The notes: generated from the letters alone by a model not told the origin. A stretch of DNA of 64,000 nt from Anaerolineales bacterium (GCA_014860745.1 JACZJC010000052.1:38537-102536), one strand, 5' to 3'. Counted from the first letter of the stretch, positions 16,476-24,838 are shown. A program made the numbers and translations.

Positions 16476-18161
16476 TCATTCCGCTAAAAGTATGCGTACA
16501 TCTATGTAACCGATGAAGTTCAAGTACATTTTTGCAATCGCCCCGCAATGACCAGATTTACAAATTATGACGATTGGGAAGGATTTATCGGAGGGAAGTT
16601 GTTCCAGATTTTCAGGGATTTTGTGAACCGGCAGGAGCATCGCAGTTTCAAAGGCAACACCAGCAGGATTGTCCGATTCGCCGCGAACATCCAGGATCAG
16701 CAGTGCGGTGCCGTTTGCAATTTCAGCATTAAGATCAACCATGGTTACAGTGGAGAAGTCTTCCGGCATGGCAGTGAGGTAGGCGTCGAGGATCGTGAGG
16801 CGGTTTGGATCCACTTCCGGAACAGGAGTTGCAACTCTTGCCGGGGCGGGAACGCCGGGCTCAAGCGTGAAGCCGGCATTCATCCAGCTGCCGACCCCGC
16901 CATCCAGGTTGATCACATCTGTATAGCCCAGCAGACGCAGAGCGATCATGCCCATCGCGCCGCTGTAGCAGGGCTCACAATAAACCACAATCTTCTGGTC
17001 TTTGGCTGGGAGTTTATCCAGGTTTTTGAGCAGGTCGCGGACCGGGATGTTGATGGCGCCCTTGATGTGACCGCTGGTTTCAACATCGATTGGTCTGCGC
17101 ACATCGACAAGAAAGACAGGCTGTTCCGCGCGGACAGCATTAAGTTCACCCGCTGAGATGCTGTAATAATTCTGTTCAGATGGGAGGTTTGAAATAAATT
17201 CGCCCAGTGCAGTTTCCCAATCCACCAGGCCGGCTACCCTTCTTCCGTCAGCTTTCCAGGCATTCAATCCGCCGGCCAGATTGACCACATTGGTAAAGCC
17301 CAATAGTCGTAATGTCATGGTGGCTATTGAACCGCGGTGACCGGAGGTGCAGTGAACGATAATGCGCGCACCTTTGTCTGCTGGCAATTGATCGAGTCTT
17401 TTCAGAAGGTCAGGAAAGGGGACTAGGACGGAACTTTCAATATATCCATCCGCATCCCGTTCGGCTTGCAATCGGACATCCAAAAGGAATAAATTACCGG
17501 ACGCCAGTTCAATGGATAGGGCATCCGGTTTAATTGCAAGGTAATCTTCCGGCAGGTTGGATAGGAAATCGTCAATCCTGATAAAGAGCGCCTCGTCCGT
17601 AATGGTTGGGGTGCTAATCACAACAGGAGCATCAGGCAAGCCGCCGTTGACAATCGGGAGGCCGCTGTCTTCCCCCGCCACACGGCAATTTCCCATATTA
17701 CGGACATTGGTATATCCAAGCATCTTTAACGCCATTAAAGCAAATCCGCCGCGGTGTTCGGACCCACAGAAGATCACAATTGCTTCATTGAGATCGGGCA
17801 GCTTATCCAAATTCTGGAGCAATGCCCGCAGAGGGATATTGACCGAGCCCGCGATATAACCATCTATCTCCAACTCGGTCGCTTCGCGGACATCGAGCAG
17901 GAAGGGTGCGCCATTCGAAGCAAGTTCTCCGCTGATTTTTATCGCGCTGACCAGCCCAAAATTTTTGTCGGCAGGAATGGATTCCCAGAAATGAACAAGC
18001 AGGGACGGATAATCCAGAGGTATGGGCGCAGTGGGCATCACGCTGATTGGGGCTACTTCTGTTAGGGCGACTTCTTTAACGGGTGCATCCGCCCCGCATG
18101 CTCCCAGCAGCATACCGAAAGCCAATAGCGGACCAATCAGCAGATACAATTTCTTTTTCAT
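16476..18161 (-). CDS. Paralogous four-rhodanese lipoprotein with diverged active sites
   Basis: 561 residues from the ATG at 18161, chosen because it opens a lipoprotein signal (LGAC, Cys22 or so); upstream in-frame codons are unsupported. It aligns end to end with the next gene, but the four active-site loops differ: CGSEHRG, CTSGHRG, CEPCYSG and CKSGHCG. All keep the first Cys; loops 3 and 4 gain a second cysteine, which could form a disulfide. Domain 1 has an altered exit (GNCRVAGED in place of NLNGG-AW), and the protein stops at VRILLAE without the last helix. This suggests duplication followed by specialisation. It lies 19 bases after the cytochrome gene and 75 bases before its paralogue. 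Confidence 0.88.
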   Translation of the reverse strand: MKKKLYLLIGPLLAFGMLLGACGADAPVKEVALTEVAPISVMPTAPIPLDYPSLLVHFWESIPADKNFGLVSAIKISGELASNGAPFLLDVREATELEIDGYIAGSVNIPLRALLQNLDKLPDLNEAIVIFCGSEHRGGFALMALKMLGYTNVRNMGNCRVAGEDSGLPIVNGGLPDAPVVISTPTITDEALFIRIDDFLSNLPEDYLAIKPDALSIELASGNLFLLDVRLQAERDADGYIESSVLVPFPDLLKRLDQLPADKGARIIVHCTSGHRGSIATMTLRLLGFTNVVNLAGGLNAWKADGRRVAGLVDWETALGEFISNLPSEQNYYSISAGELNAVRAEQPVFLVDVRRPIDVETSGHIKGAINIPVRDLLKNLDKLPAKDQKIVVYCEPCYSGAMGMIALRLLGYTDVINLDGGVGSWMNAGFTLEPGVPAPARVATPVPEVDPNRLTILDAYLTAMPEDFSTVTMVDLNAEIANGTALLILDVRGESDNPAGVAFETAMLLPVHKIPENLEQLPSDKSFPIVIICKSGHCGAIAKMYLNFIGYIDVRILLAE

Positions 18162-18180
18162 CAAATTCTCACGATGGCTT

Positions 18181-19791
18181 TCATGGAAGAACCGGTTCTT
18201 CAACTCGAGACGGAATTGTGTCAACGATCACGCCTTGGTTTGCCTGCAGCTCATTGGGATAGACTTTGTCGGCAGTAAGGAAAATTGCGGCATTACCATG
18301 GCAGGAATTGCAGGAGGAATTCTGCGGCGTTTGCCTTTGAACATTGTGTGGCGTGGAATAGACCCAGGTGGATTTTGAATTAAAGGCCGGAAGGAGATTT
18401 TCGCCATAGAAGTTGTACGCATTTACGGATGCAGGCACATGCCGCAGGACAACATATTCATAAGGGCGGTGATAATTTGGGTCTGGATTTTTGCCGATGA
18501 AAAAAGATAAGTAATCTCCCTCGGTTTCATAGAATGGGTTCCCCGTTTTTTCACTGATCGCCACATGGCAGCCATCACAACTGGTATACGAAACCGAGTG
18601 GCAAACCTGACAGGCCAGCTTATCTTTGTGGAGGAGATGGTTTTGATTCGTGTCATTCCATGCACCCATTTCCGGGTGGCATGATTCGCAGGAAGGAGTC
18701 TGCTCTCCTGCATACCGGTGGTTTTTCTGCGTCCTCTCGATTCCCTCCGCTTCGGTATGACACTGGGTACAGGTTGCTCCCGGGCTATGCATGTCTGCTG
18801 CGGTATGACAGCCCATACAGTTCATGCGCTCAAGACGAAAATGTGCATCGCCTGGAACTCCCTCATGTTTTCCAAGATATTCATTCCCTACACGGCTTCC
18901 GTGGCAGGCGGTGCAATTTTGAGACATGGACGGCGTTTTCATGACCACATGGCCCTGAACAAAGCCGCCGCCCACGTGGTCTGGCTGGCTGATGTGGCAA
19001 TCACCGCAGCTTGCATGGCAGGTCGAACAATGATTGCCGAACATGGAGTGCATGGCTTCCTGATCCGGTGAGGCATACATGGCTTCGATCTCCGCCAGAT
19101 GGTTCACCCGTGACAGTTTTTCCTGCACTATTTCTTCCCGCAGGAGGACCGTCCCCTCTTCTGTATTCGGCGGGAAGTAATGACAGTCCTGGCAGTTGGT
19201 GTGGCAGGATCCGCAATGTGTATTGAATAAAGTCATTAAGGTCTCGACCCTCTTGGCATCATGTTCGGGCGCGGATGCCCCACGCGTTTCCAGGACTGTC
19301 CAGTACCCATCTAGTGTGACGTGCAGTCCGGTTCCTGCCATTGCCATGTCGTAATGGCAGCTATCGCAAACTTTTGCGGGAAGCGCGCTTGGGTCGACGA
19401 TCAAGCCGCTGTGTGCGGTCTCTTTATGATTCGAAGTATTGTCGCCGCCATGGCATTTTATGCAGGTTATTTGCCCGTGCGGGTCAGCGATGAAATCATC
19501 CCAGTTAACAAGAACTTTCTGCCAGGGCTCCAACGGAGCCACCTCGCCACCTCAGCCAGCTCCCGTGGATTCCTTCTCGACCACAACCTCGGGCATGGCT
19601 GTATCAATCAGGCGTTGTTTATCTATGTGGCAATTTTTGCATTCATTTAAAAACGCCCCCTCAATGACCGGTGTTACCAGAATAGGAGTTTCCTCCGGCA
19701 AGGGAGTTGCTATGGCTGTTGCGGCATCGGCACGCGCACACGCGGTAAGGAAAAACATGGATATAAGCAGGGTGATTATTATGCGTTTCAA
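18181..19791 (-). CDS. Multihaem c-type cytochrome lipoprotein interrupted by an in-frame UGA
   Basis: A TTG start at 19791 with GGAG upstream opens a lipoprotein signal (LTAC, Cys18) and one haem motif, CKNCH. After 79 codons comes TGA (19552-19554); the same frame then runs on without another stop for 456 codons with 13 further CxxCH motifs (CIKCH, CDSCH, CGSCH, CQDCH, CSTCH, CGDCH, CTACH, CMGCH, CTQCH, CESCH, CQVCH, CDGCH, CNSCH). Without the first part the cytochrome would lack a signal peptide, so I read one 14-haem gene. The UGA may be selenocysteine (a hairpin follows it), a TGG-to-TGA mutation or a sequencing error. The family is not recognised. It heads the rhodanese gene run, pointing to sulfur-linked electron transfer. 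Confidence 0.75.
19524..19554 (-). other. In-frame UGA with adjacent SECIS-like hairpin
   Basis: Reading the minus strand, TGA (19554-19552) is followed after 11 bases by GGCTCC-GTT-GGAGCC (19540-19526), a perfect six-pair stem with a G-first loop 17 bases from the UGA. Below it lie a bulged T (19541) and two more pairs. The bulged U and the GU in the loop resemble features of the E. coli fdhF SECIS. Resemblance only; no sel genes are in the window. Confidence 0.35.
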
Positions 19792-19805
19792 GATGTCTCC
19801 AAATG

Positions 19806-19825
19806 ATTGTGCATTGTTTCACAAT
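19806..19825. promoter_or_regulatory. Near-consensus Crp-type dyad just upstream of the cytochrome gene
   Basis: ATTGTG-N8-CACAAT is a perfect dyad; as a Crp site it reads TGTGC-N6-TCACA (19808-19823), one mismatch from the nrfH site. It lies only 17 bases upstream of the TTG start, too close for class II activation of a promoter at TTGACA (minus strand 19852-19847), so repression would be the likelier mode if it is real. Confidence 0.35.
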
Positions 19826-20064
19826 TGATTTTATTCCATTCCCTTATGTCAACAAGTGATTTACATAATATTTGCTTATTAGCATTGCTTATTGAAATTT
19901 ATTAGACCTTTTGCATAAGCAAGATAGGAAGTTGATTAAGAAATTCCCGCCATGATTGCGCGGATACAAGCAGATTTGCGAATCAAGCTGTGAAAATGTG
20001 CAGGAGGAAAAGGGCTTTAGCAAACCGTTTATCATAAAAATGGAATGTCATATTCAAGAAATAG
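19826..20064. other. AT-rich intergenic region with the likely cytochrome-operon promoter
   Basis: About 240 bases without a gene. TTGACA lies on the minus strand at 19852-19847, but no good -10 box is found at 16-18 bases; GAATAAAAT comes about 13 bases after it. The rest is A/T-rich with no ORF or hairpin that I can support. Confidence 0.3.
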
Positions 20065-20093
20065 AAAAAACCGCAGGGATCACCTCCCTGCGG
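20065..20093 (-). terminator. Rho-independent terminator of the FGE-fold gene
   Basis: CCGCAGGGA (20071-20079) pairs with TCCCTGCGG (20085-20093) around a five-base loop; on the minus strand it is followed by six T residues. Confidence 0.85.
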
Positions 20094-20125
20094 TGCAGCT
20101 TTCGGGTGAATTGAGCCTGGGTAAA

Positions 20126-21034
20126 TTAATTCCCGGTTTCCGCACAGCGGAAGCCGCGGCTCAGCCCGGCGGATTGGGGTTCATGCCGGTAACGGGCGGT
20201 GACCATGATCTCATTCTTGTCTTCATTGTAGGAGCCGCTGCGCAGGGAATGTTCTGTGCCGTTTTCCGGGCCGCTGGGGTTTGCGTACGGTGTGGCCAAA
20301 TAGTATTCGGGATCGTACCAATCGGCGACCCACTCACGGGCATTTCCAGACATGTTCAATGCACCATACGGACTCGCGCCCAACGGATAGCGATATATCG
20401 AAACTGTCTCATGGATCATGCTGTCGGCGAAATTCACGAGGCGCGGATTTGGAACTTCATTTCCCCAGGGATATTTTCTTCCATCCGTTCCGCGCGCGGC
20501 TTTTTCCCATTCCGCTTCGGTCGGCAAACGCCTGCCGGCCCATTGACAATACGCATTCGCCTGGTCCCAAGTGACGTAGGTGACGGGGTGATTCCGATAG
20601 ACCCAATTCTGATAATTGATATTGTCGGAAACCAATTCCGTGCATCCGCCTGCCTGAATGCACCTGATATACATGGAATTGCTCACCTCATATTTATCCA
20701 TCCAAAATGCATCAAGGTAGACGACATGCTGGGGGGAATCGGCGTTCTTGCGGACGAGTCCCTTGCCCATCAAAAACTCACCTTCGGGCACATAGACCTG
20801 CGCCATTCCATCCGCTGTGGATGTCTTCTTGTCAATCGGTGTGAAAGGCGACTTTCTACCCAAATTGAGGGATGCAATATCAAAGCGGACCTTTTCCAGG
20901 GTCAGGGTTCCTTTTTTATAAGATTCGATAAAACGAATGGGAACATCCAAATTTAATACAATAATTGTTGTGATCGACACGAGAATAATCAGAGCAATTG
21001 CGATATATGGTTTTTTAGTTCTAAATATATTCAT
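20126..21034 (-). CDS. Membrane-anchored FGE-sulfatase-fold (SUMF1-like) protein lacking catalytic cysteines
   Basis: 302 residues: an N-terminal membrane anchor (about 9-30), a linker, then the formylglycine-generating-enzyme fold (about 78-300) with VPEGEFLMG, DKYEVSNSMY, PVTYVTWDQANAYCQWAGRRLPTEAEWEKAARG, YPWGNE, GNAREWVADWYD and the end SRGFRCAE. True FGE uses two cysteines near the RYRH segment; here that position reads NEIMVTARYRHE, so neither is present and sulfatase maturation is unlikely. Such FGE-fold proteins often act as binding or effector domains. TAGAAT ends seven bases before the ATG, suggesting a leaderless message. Monocistronic, with its own terminator. Confidence 0.85.
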   Translation of the reverse strand: MNIFRTKKPYIAIALIILVSITTIIVLNLDVPIRFIESYKKGTLTLEKVRFDIASLNLGRKSPFTPIDKKTSTADGMAQVYVPEGEFLMGKGLVRKNADSPQHVVYLDAFWMDKYEVSNSMYIRCIQAGGCTELVSDNINYQNWVYRNHPVTYVTWDQANAYCQWAGRRLPTEAEWEKAARGTDGRKYPWGNEVPNPRLVNFADSMIHETVSIYRYPLGASPYGALNMSGNAREWVADWYDPEYYLATPYANPSGPENGTEHSLRSGSYNEDKNEIMVTARYRHEPQSAGLSRGFRCAETGN

Positions 21035-21128
21035 GAGAATGATTCTAGCAGGAATTTCCTCATCTCACCATAAAAGAGTTGCTCCCATGTTTTATTAACG
21101 ATATTGTACAATGAATGCGGAGACAATT

Positions 21129-21668
21129 ATGCGAGCATTCATTAACCAACCAAAACGAATTCCACTCATTCTCAAACTTGGTATTTGGGTCTCTGAAAAA
21201 GTGACTGGCAAGACCATGCTCCCCGCGCGGATTTTGGCTTGGTACCCTAAAGCCGCGATTGGCTCAGGCATCATGGAATTTCTCGTTGCACACGAAGATG
21301 GACAGATGACTCGGCGTATGCTCAAACTCATCCGTATGACTGCTTCGCACGCAGCGGCTTGTCCATTTTGTATTGACATGAATTCGTACGAACATCGTCA
21401 ATATGGAATCACCGACGAAGAAGCTCAAGCTTTACATGGAGATATTGAAGAAATATCTTCGTTTTCAGAGCGTGAAAAACTGGCAATTACCTATACTCGC
21501 CTGATCTCTTCCACCCCGTTGAAATTCCACCCGGATATTGTTGAAAAAGTAAAAGCCGCCTTCACCGAACGCGAATTCGTCATTCTCGTCAGCACCGCGG
21601 CCCAGGTCAATTACTGGGCACGATTAATTCAGGCGCTGGGAATTCCACCAGTGGGGTTTGGGGAATAA
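21129..21668 (+). CDS. AhpD/carboxymuconolactone-decarboxylase-like protein
   Basis: 179 residues from the ATG at 21129, preferred over 21111 because GGAG (21119-21122) lies six bases before it. The helical AhpD-like core has the redox motif CPFC followed by IDMN, preceded by TASHAAA; in AhpD the CxxC pair and a nearby His relay protons and electrons for peroxide or disulfide chemistry. The second half (EREKLAITYTRLIS, VNYWARLIQALGI) matches the same family. It is transcribed alone, ending in a bidirectional terminator facing etfA. The substrate is unknown; peroxidase-like stress defence is a family-level guess. Confidence 0.82.
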   Translation: MRAFINQPKRIPLILKLGIWVSEKVTGKTMLPARILAWYPKAAIGSGIMEFLVAHEDGQMTRRMLKLIRMTASHAAACPFCIDMNSYEHRQYGITDEEAQALHGDIEEISSFSEREKLAITYTRLISSTPLKFHPDIVEKVKAAFTEREFVILVSTAAQVNYWARLIQALGIPPVGFGE

Positions 21669-21711
21669 AAAAAGCCCTCCAAAGCCGTTTTCGACTTCAG
21701 AGGTCTTTTTT
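21667..21711. terminator. Bidirectional terminator between the AhpD-like gene and etfA
   Basis: A-rich AAAAAAAGCCCTCCAAAG on one side and CTTCAGAGGTCTTTTTT on the other form an A/T-flanked imperfect stem. The following 21712-21765 holds a second hairpin made of GACGATTGACC-type repeats. Confidence 0.65.
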
Positions 21712-21775
21712 GACGATGGACGATTGACCATAGATTACGGTCAGTCGTCCGCGGTCAATGGTCGGTTCTTCGCTC

Positions 21776-22789
21776 TTACTTCCCCAATTTCTTCTTCATC
21801 GCCTCAGTCAGTGCAGGGACGATCTGGAACAGGTCACCGACCACGCCGTAGCGGGCTTGCTTGAAAATGGGGGCGTCAGCATCCTTGTTGATCGCCACAA
21901 TCACCTTGGCATTGCGCATACCAACGAGATGTTGAATCGCGCCAGAGATACCGCAGGCGATGTACAAATCAGGGGCGACAACTTTGCCAGTCTGTCCGAC
22001 CTGGTGGGCATATGTGATGTAGCCACCGTCCACAGCTGCTCGAGAGGCACCAACAGCGCCGCCAAGTAATTTTGCCAAATCAGTGACTAATGCAAAGCCT
22101 TGCTGGGCGCGCCATACTTCGGCTTGCTTTTCGTCCATGCCATTAGGCGGGGTAAGGGACGGGTTGTTCGAAACGCCGCGTCCGCCAGAGACGATGATGC
22201 CTGCGTCGCCCAGGTTGACGGCGCTTTCAGAGGCAGAGTAGCCTTCGACGGTTGATTTCGCTTCACCCGCCGCGGCAACTTTGGTGATGGTCCCGCTCTT
22301 GCCTGCTTCATGGTTCGGTTTCGGGAAAGCGCGTCCACGGATGGTTGCCATGATGGGCTTGCCGGAGCACACGGTCTTTTCCAAAACTTTGCCTTCGTAA
22401 ATGGGGCGGGTGGCAACGAACGAATCGCCGTTTGCTTCCAAGGCTGAAACATCGGTGAGCACGCCGGTATTCAAATCCACCGCCGCCATCGCGGCCATTT
22501 CACGGGTGCGGGCGGTTGTCGGAAACAGGATCAGGTTCGGGTTATGAGAAGCGGCGAGCGCGGAGAGGGTGGAGGCATACGTCTCAGCGCGATAATCTCC
22601 CAGCGTGGAATCATCCGCAACGAGGACTTCATCCGCGCCATATTCCAATGCAGTTTTCGCAACATCATCAACCTTGGATCCAAATACCACGGCGACCGCT
22701 GTGCCAAAACTTTTTGCGAGACCAAGCGCTTCCCACGAAGAGGGCTGGATGTCGCCTTTGAAGTGGTCCACATAAACGAAGGTTTTCAT
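21776..22789 (-). CDS. etfA: Electron transfer flavoprotein, alpha subunit
   Basis: 337 residues. The N-terminal domain is followed by the FAD-binding domain with the signature SGGRGVS (about 199) and then LGGAVGASRAAVDGGY, VGQTGKVVAPDLYIACGISGAIQHLVGM and AINKDADAPIFKQARYGVVGD, all diagnostic of EtfA. With EtfB it takes electrons from acyl-CoA and related dehydrogenases. Its ATG overlaps the stop of etfB by four bases (ATGA), showing translational coupling. The likely downstream partner is the HdrD-like oxidoreductase at 11430-13415. Confidence 0.96.
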   Translation of the reverse strand: MKTFVYVDHFKGDIQPSSWEALGLAKSFGTAVAVVFGSKVDDVAKTALEYGADEVLVADDSTLGDYRAETYASTLSALAASHNPNLILFPTTARTREMAAMAAVDLNTGVLTDVSALEANGDSFVATRPIYEGKVLEKTVCSGKPIMATIRGRAFPKPNHEAGKSGTITKVAAAGEAKSTVEGYSASESAVNLGDAGIIVSGGRGVSNNPSLTPPNGMDEKQAEVWRAQQGFALVTDLAKLLGGAVGASRAAVDGGYITYAHQVGQTGKVVAPDLYIACGISGAIQHLVGMRNAKVIVAINKDADAPIFKQARYGVVGDLFQIVPALTEAMKKKLGK

Positions 22790-23556
22790 AGCACTTTCTC
22801 CGCGATGATTTTATCGGCAAGTATTTCGGCGATCACGGCGGGGGTCTCGCCGGTGATCATTTCTGTGGTGGTTTCCTGAACGGGTGGGTTCATCAACTCG
22901 GTGCGCGTCACAACGGGCGCTGGCGCGGCGATTCCAAGATCGCTCAACGACCAAACTGGAATGTTCGCTTTCGAAGCTTTGCGAATTCCCATGAACGATG
23001 GGTAGCGCGGTTCGCCGATGCTTTGTACGACACTCAACACGGCAGGCAGATTTGCTTTCATGGATTGTCTGCCTTCTTCGAGGACTCGTTCAACGGTCGC
23101 GCTTCCACCATCGACTTTGATCTGGCCAGCCAACCCAAGCATGGGCCACCCGAGGACTCTGGCTGTTTGCGCGGGAGTGAGTCCTGCGCCATTGTCGAGG
23201 GTCTGACGTCCGAACATGACCATGTCCGCGTCGCCGACTTTTTTGATCGCCGCCGCGAGGACTTTTGCCGCGCCGACGGTGTCGAGATCGTTCAGCGCCG
23301 GGTCCGAAACGAGGATGGCTTCATCCGCGCCCATGGCAAGCGCATGTTTGAGCGCTTCCTTCGCGGACTCGGGTCCGATGCACAAGGCTGTGACCGTCCC
23401 GCCCAGTGCTTCCTTTTGCTGAAGCGCGCCTTCAACCGCGTACTCGTCGAACGGGTTGATGACCAGCGGCGCGTCCCCCCATGAAACCTGCCCACCCTCG
23501 GCTTTCACTTTTGCTTCCGAGTCGGGTACTTGCTTGATACATGCGATGATTTTCAA
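22786..23556 (-). CDS. etfB: Electron transfer flavoprotein, beta subunit
   Basis: 256 residues from a TTG at 23556: AAGGAG lies six bases upstream and the product then begins KIIACIKQVPDSE, the standard EtfB N-terminus; the frame upstream has an ATG but adds 14 unconserved residues. Further marks are NPFDEYAVEGALQ, ALAMGADEAILVSD, MVMFGRQTLDNGAGLTP and LPAVLSVVQSIGEPRYPSFMGIRKA. EtfB binds AMP and forms the dehydrogenase contact loop. First gene of the etfBA operon. No standard dehydrogenase is directly attached, so the electron donors are encoded elsewhere. Confidence 0.95.
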   Translation of the reverse strand: MKIIACIKQVPDSEAKVKAEGGQVSWGDAPLVINPFDEYAVEGALQQKEALGGTVTALCIGPESAKEALKHALAMGADEAILVSDPALNDLDTVGAAKVLAAAIKKVGDADMVMFGRQTLDNGAGLTPAQTARVLGWPMLGLAGQIKVDGGSATVERVLEEGRQSMKANLPAVLSVVQSIGEPRYPSFMGIRKASKANIPVWSLSDLGIAAPAPVVTRTELMNPPVQETTTEMITGETPAVIAEILADKIIAEKVL

Positions 23557-23618
23557 GTTGTACTCCTTGTAGAAATTCTTTTTACCACGAGGGGTCACAA
23601 AGATTCACGTAGGTTCAA

Positions 23619-23647
23619 TGCTTTTCCTTTGTGTTCCTTTGTGGTGT
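23619..23647. repeat. CCTTTGTG-type tandem repeat upstream of etfB
   Basis: TTTTCCTTTGTGTTCCTTTGTGG is an octamer-like direct repeat of CCTTTGTG. A related CCTCCGTGTCTCCGTGCC tract lies at 61740-61760. Both are intergenic and resemble low-complexity dispersed repeats. Confidence 0.45.
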
Positions 23648-23654
23648 GATTTTT

Positions 23655-23942
23655 CTATCCTAAATAAGCCATCACCACCAAAACATCCATTCCAATAACC
23701 GCCACAAGCCCGATCAGGCTAAAAATCTTCTGCTCCATTTCCCAGCGTTTGCGGTTCTGCAGCCTTTTCAAAAAGAAGTTCTTGAACGGGTAAGGGGTCT
23801 TCTCGTTGGTGAGGCTGTTATACAGGTCTTTGTAGTACTCGTCCGTTTTGAACCAAAGTTTATAACTATTCGAGAGGAACAATAGACTAAAGAGCAGAAA
23901 GGCGATTACAAATCCAAGGGGAGGTTTTTCGAATGCGGGCAT
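23655..23942 (-). CDS. Small two-helix membrane protein
   Basis: 95 residues from the ATG at 23942, which overlaps the stop of the upstream gene as TAATG; this coupling and the unconserved longer N-terminus decide the start. Two hydrophobic helices (about 8-25 and 74-93) flank a basic, aromatic middle (KLWFKTDEYYKDLYNSL, RLQNRKRWEMEQK). Not recognised. The pair of coupled genes is probably a membrane unit whose second member is the protein described at 23942-24301. Confidence 0.6.
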   Translation of the reverse strand: MPAFEKPPLGFVIAFLLFSLLFLSNSYKLWFKTDEYYKDLYNSLTNEKTPYPFKNFFLKRLQNRKRWEMEQKIFSLIGLVAVIGMDVLVVMAYLG

Positions 23943-24301
23943 TATTTGAAACTGGATTTGCTGATGATCTTTCCGGTTTTCAGGTCCAGGTCGCAAAACA
24001 GTGCATCCGTTGTGAATGTGGACAGGGTGAAATCTTCGTTCAATTTAATACGTGTGTACAGGGAGCGCAGGTCGGGTTTTTCCGCCTTCCAAACGACGAC
24101 TCCGCTGGGATTGACCATATACAGGTTGGATTCATTGAAGGGGAAGCCGGTGTGACTTTCCAGCACAATATTTCCATCGTTCGTTTGAATCGTTTTTTCG
24201 ATTTGTGTAAAAAGGGGTTGGAGCGCCATAAATGTTTGTCCTTGCCATTGGGTCTGCCGCCAATCCGAACTTCGGAGGGGAGGGCCGTTTGGGAATTTCA
24301 C
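23942..24301 (-). CDS. Hypothetical soluble protein coupled to a small membrane protein
   Basis: 119 residues from a GTG at 24301; the start is weakly supported and the internal ATG at 24229 is an alternative. The sequence is mostly beta-type (NIVLESHTGFPFNES, LYMVNPSGVVVWKAEK, FTLSTFTTDALFCDLDLKTGKII), resembling single blades of PQQ-like repeats with VNPSGVVVW. The stop codon overlaps the next ATG by one base. No function can be assigned. The terminator at 24378-24415 separates it from the 38-residue gene upstream. Confidence 0.5.
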   Translation of the reverse strand: MKFPNGPPLRSSDWRQTQWQGQTFMALQPLFTQIEKTIQTNDGNIVLESHTGFPFNESNLYMVNPSGVVVWKAEKPDLRSLYTRIKLNEDFTLSTFTTDALFCDLDLKTGKIISKSSFK

Positions 24302-24377
24302 TACCTTTTGCTTGTGTATTATATCTCAATACCTGGATGCCTACCGAGCGGTAGGGAGTTTTCGGAAGTTGTTTAAA

Positions 24378-24415
24378 TAAAAAAACCCGACGCGCCTCTC
24401 GGTGTGCGTCGGGTT
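24378..24415 (-). terminator. Rho-independent terminator of the 38-residue membrane peptide gene
   Basis: AACCCGACGC (24384-24393) pairs with GCGTCGGGTT (24406-24415); on the minus strand it is followed by seven T residues and TATTT. Confidence 0.85.
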
Positions 24416-24436
24416 AGGGGATGGGGTGATCGTCCA

Positions 24437-24553
24437 TCATTTCTCTTGAACTCCCATGTTGCTGAGTTCATCCGGACTGAATTGGGAAACGAACAGGTCC
24501 GAACCAGCCAGAACAAGGAATAATATGGCGACCACTACTGCAAGAACGAACAT
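24437..24553 (-). CDS. 38-residue single-span membrane protein
   Basis: A short gene below usual size cut-offs. GAAAGGAG lies seven bases before the ATG at 24553, the frame runs 38 codons to TGA at 24437-24439, and a classical terminator follows at 24378-24415. The product starts MFVLAVVVAILFLVLAGSDL, one membrane helix, and continues with a short acidic tail ending SNMGVQEK. A strong ribosome site plus a dedicated terminator make a real small gene likely. TATATT at 24581-24576 on the minus strand may be its -10 box. Such small membrane peptides often modulate larger complexes; the partner is unknown. Confidence 0.7.
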   Translation of the reverse strand: MFVLAVVVAILFLVLAGSDLFVSQFSPDELSNMGVQEK

Positions 24554-24696
24554 GATGCAACTCCTTTCTTTGAACAATATAACGATTTTGCAGGTGAAAA
24601 GATACATCCCCTTTCAGTACTGTAATGGAACCACAATACAATTTTGAAAGGGATGGAATGCTGACGAGAAGACAGTCCATTTTGTTCCCGCCCTTA

Positions 24697-24724
24697 TTGA
24701 CATTCCAATTATTTGAGATAAAAT
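24697..24724 (+). promoter_or_regulatory. Promoter of the tRNA-Leu gene
   Basis: Consensus TTGACA (24697-24702), a 16-base spacer, and TAAAAT (24719-24724). Transcription should start near 24732, 15 bases before the tRNA. Confidence 0.75.
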
Positions 24725-24746
24725 ACATCCCGCCAGCAAAAGACAT

Positions 24747-24830
<84 letters not shown>

Positions 24831-24838
24831 CACTAAAT

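Noticed and set aside
18181..19542. Cytochrome starting at the internal GTG as a complete gene
   Set aside because: It would lack a signal peptide, and a c-type cytochrome must be exported; the upstream frame supplies one.
19524..19554. Firm call of selenocysteine
   Set aside because: Only one UGA and one hairpin; without sel genes or homologues it stays a hypothesis.
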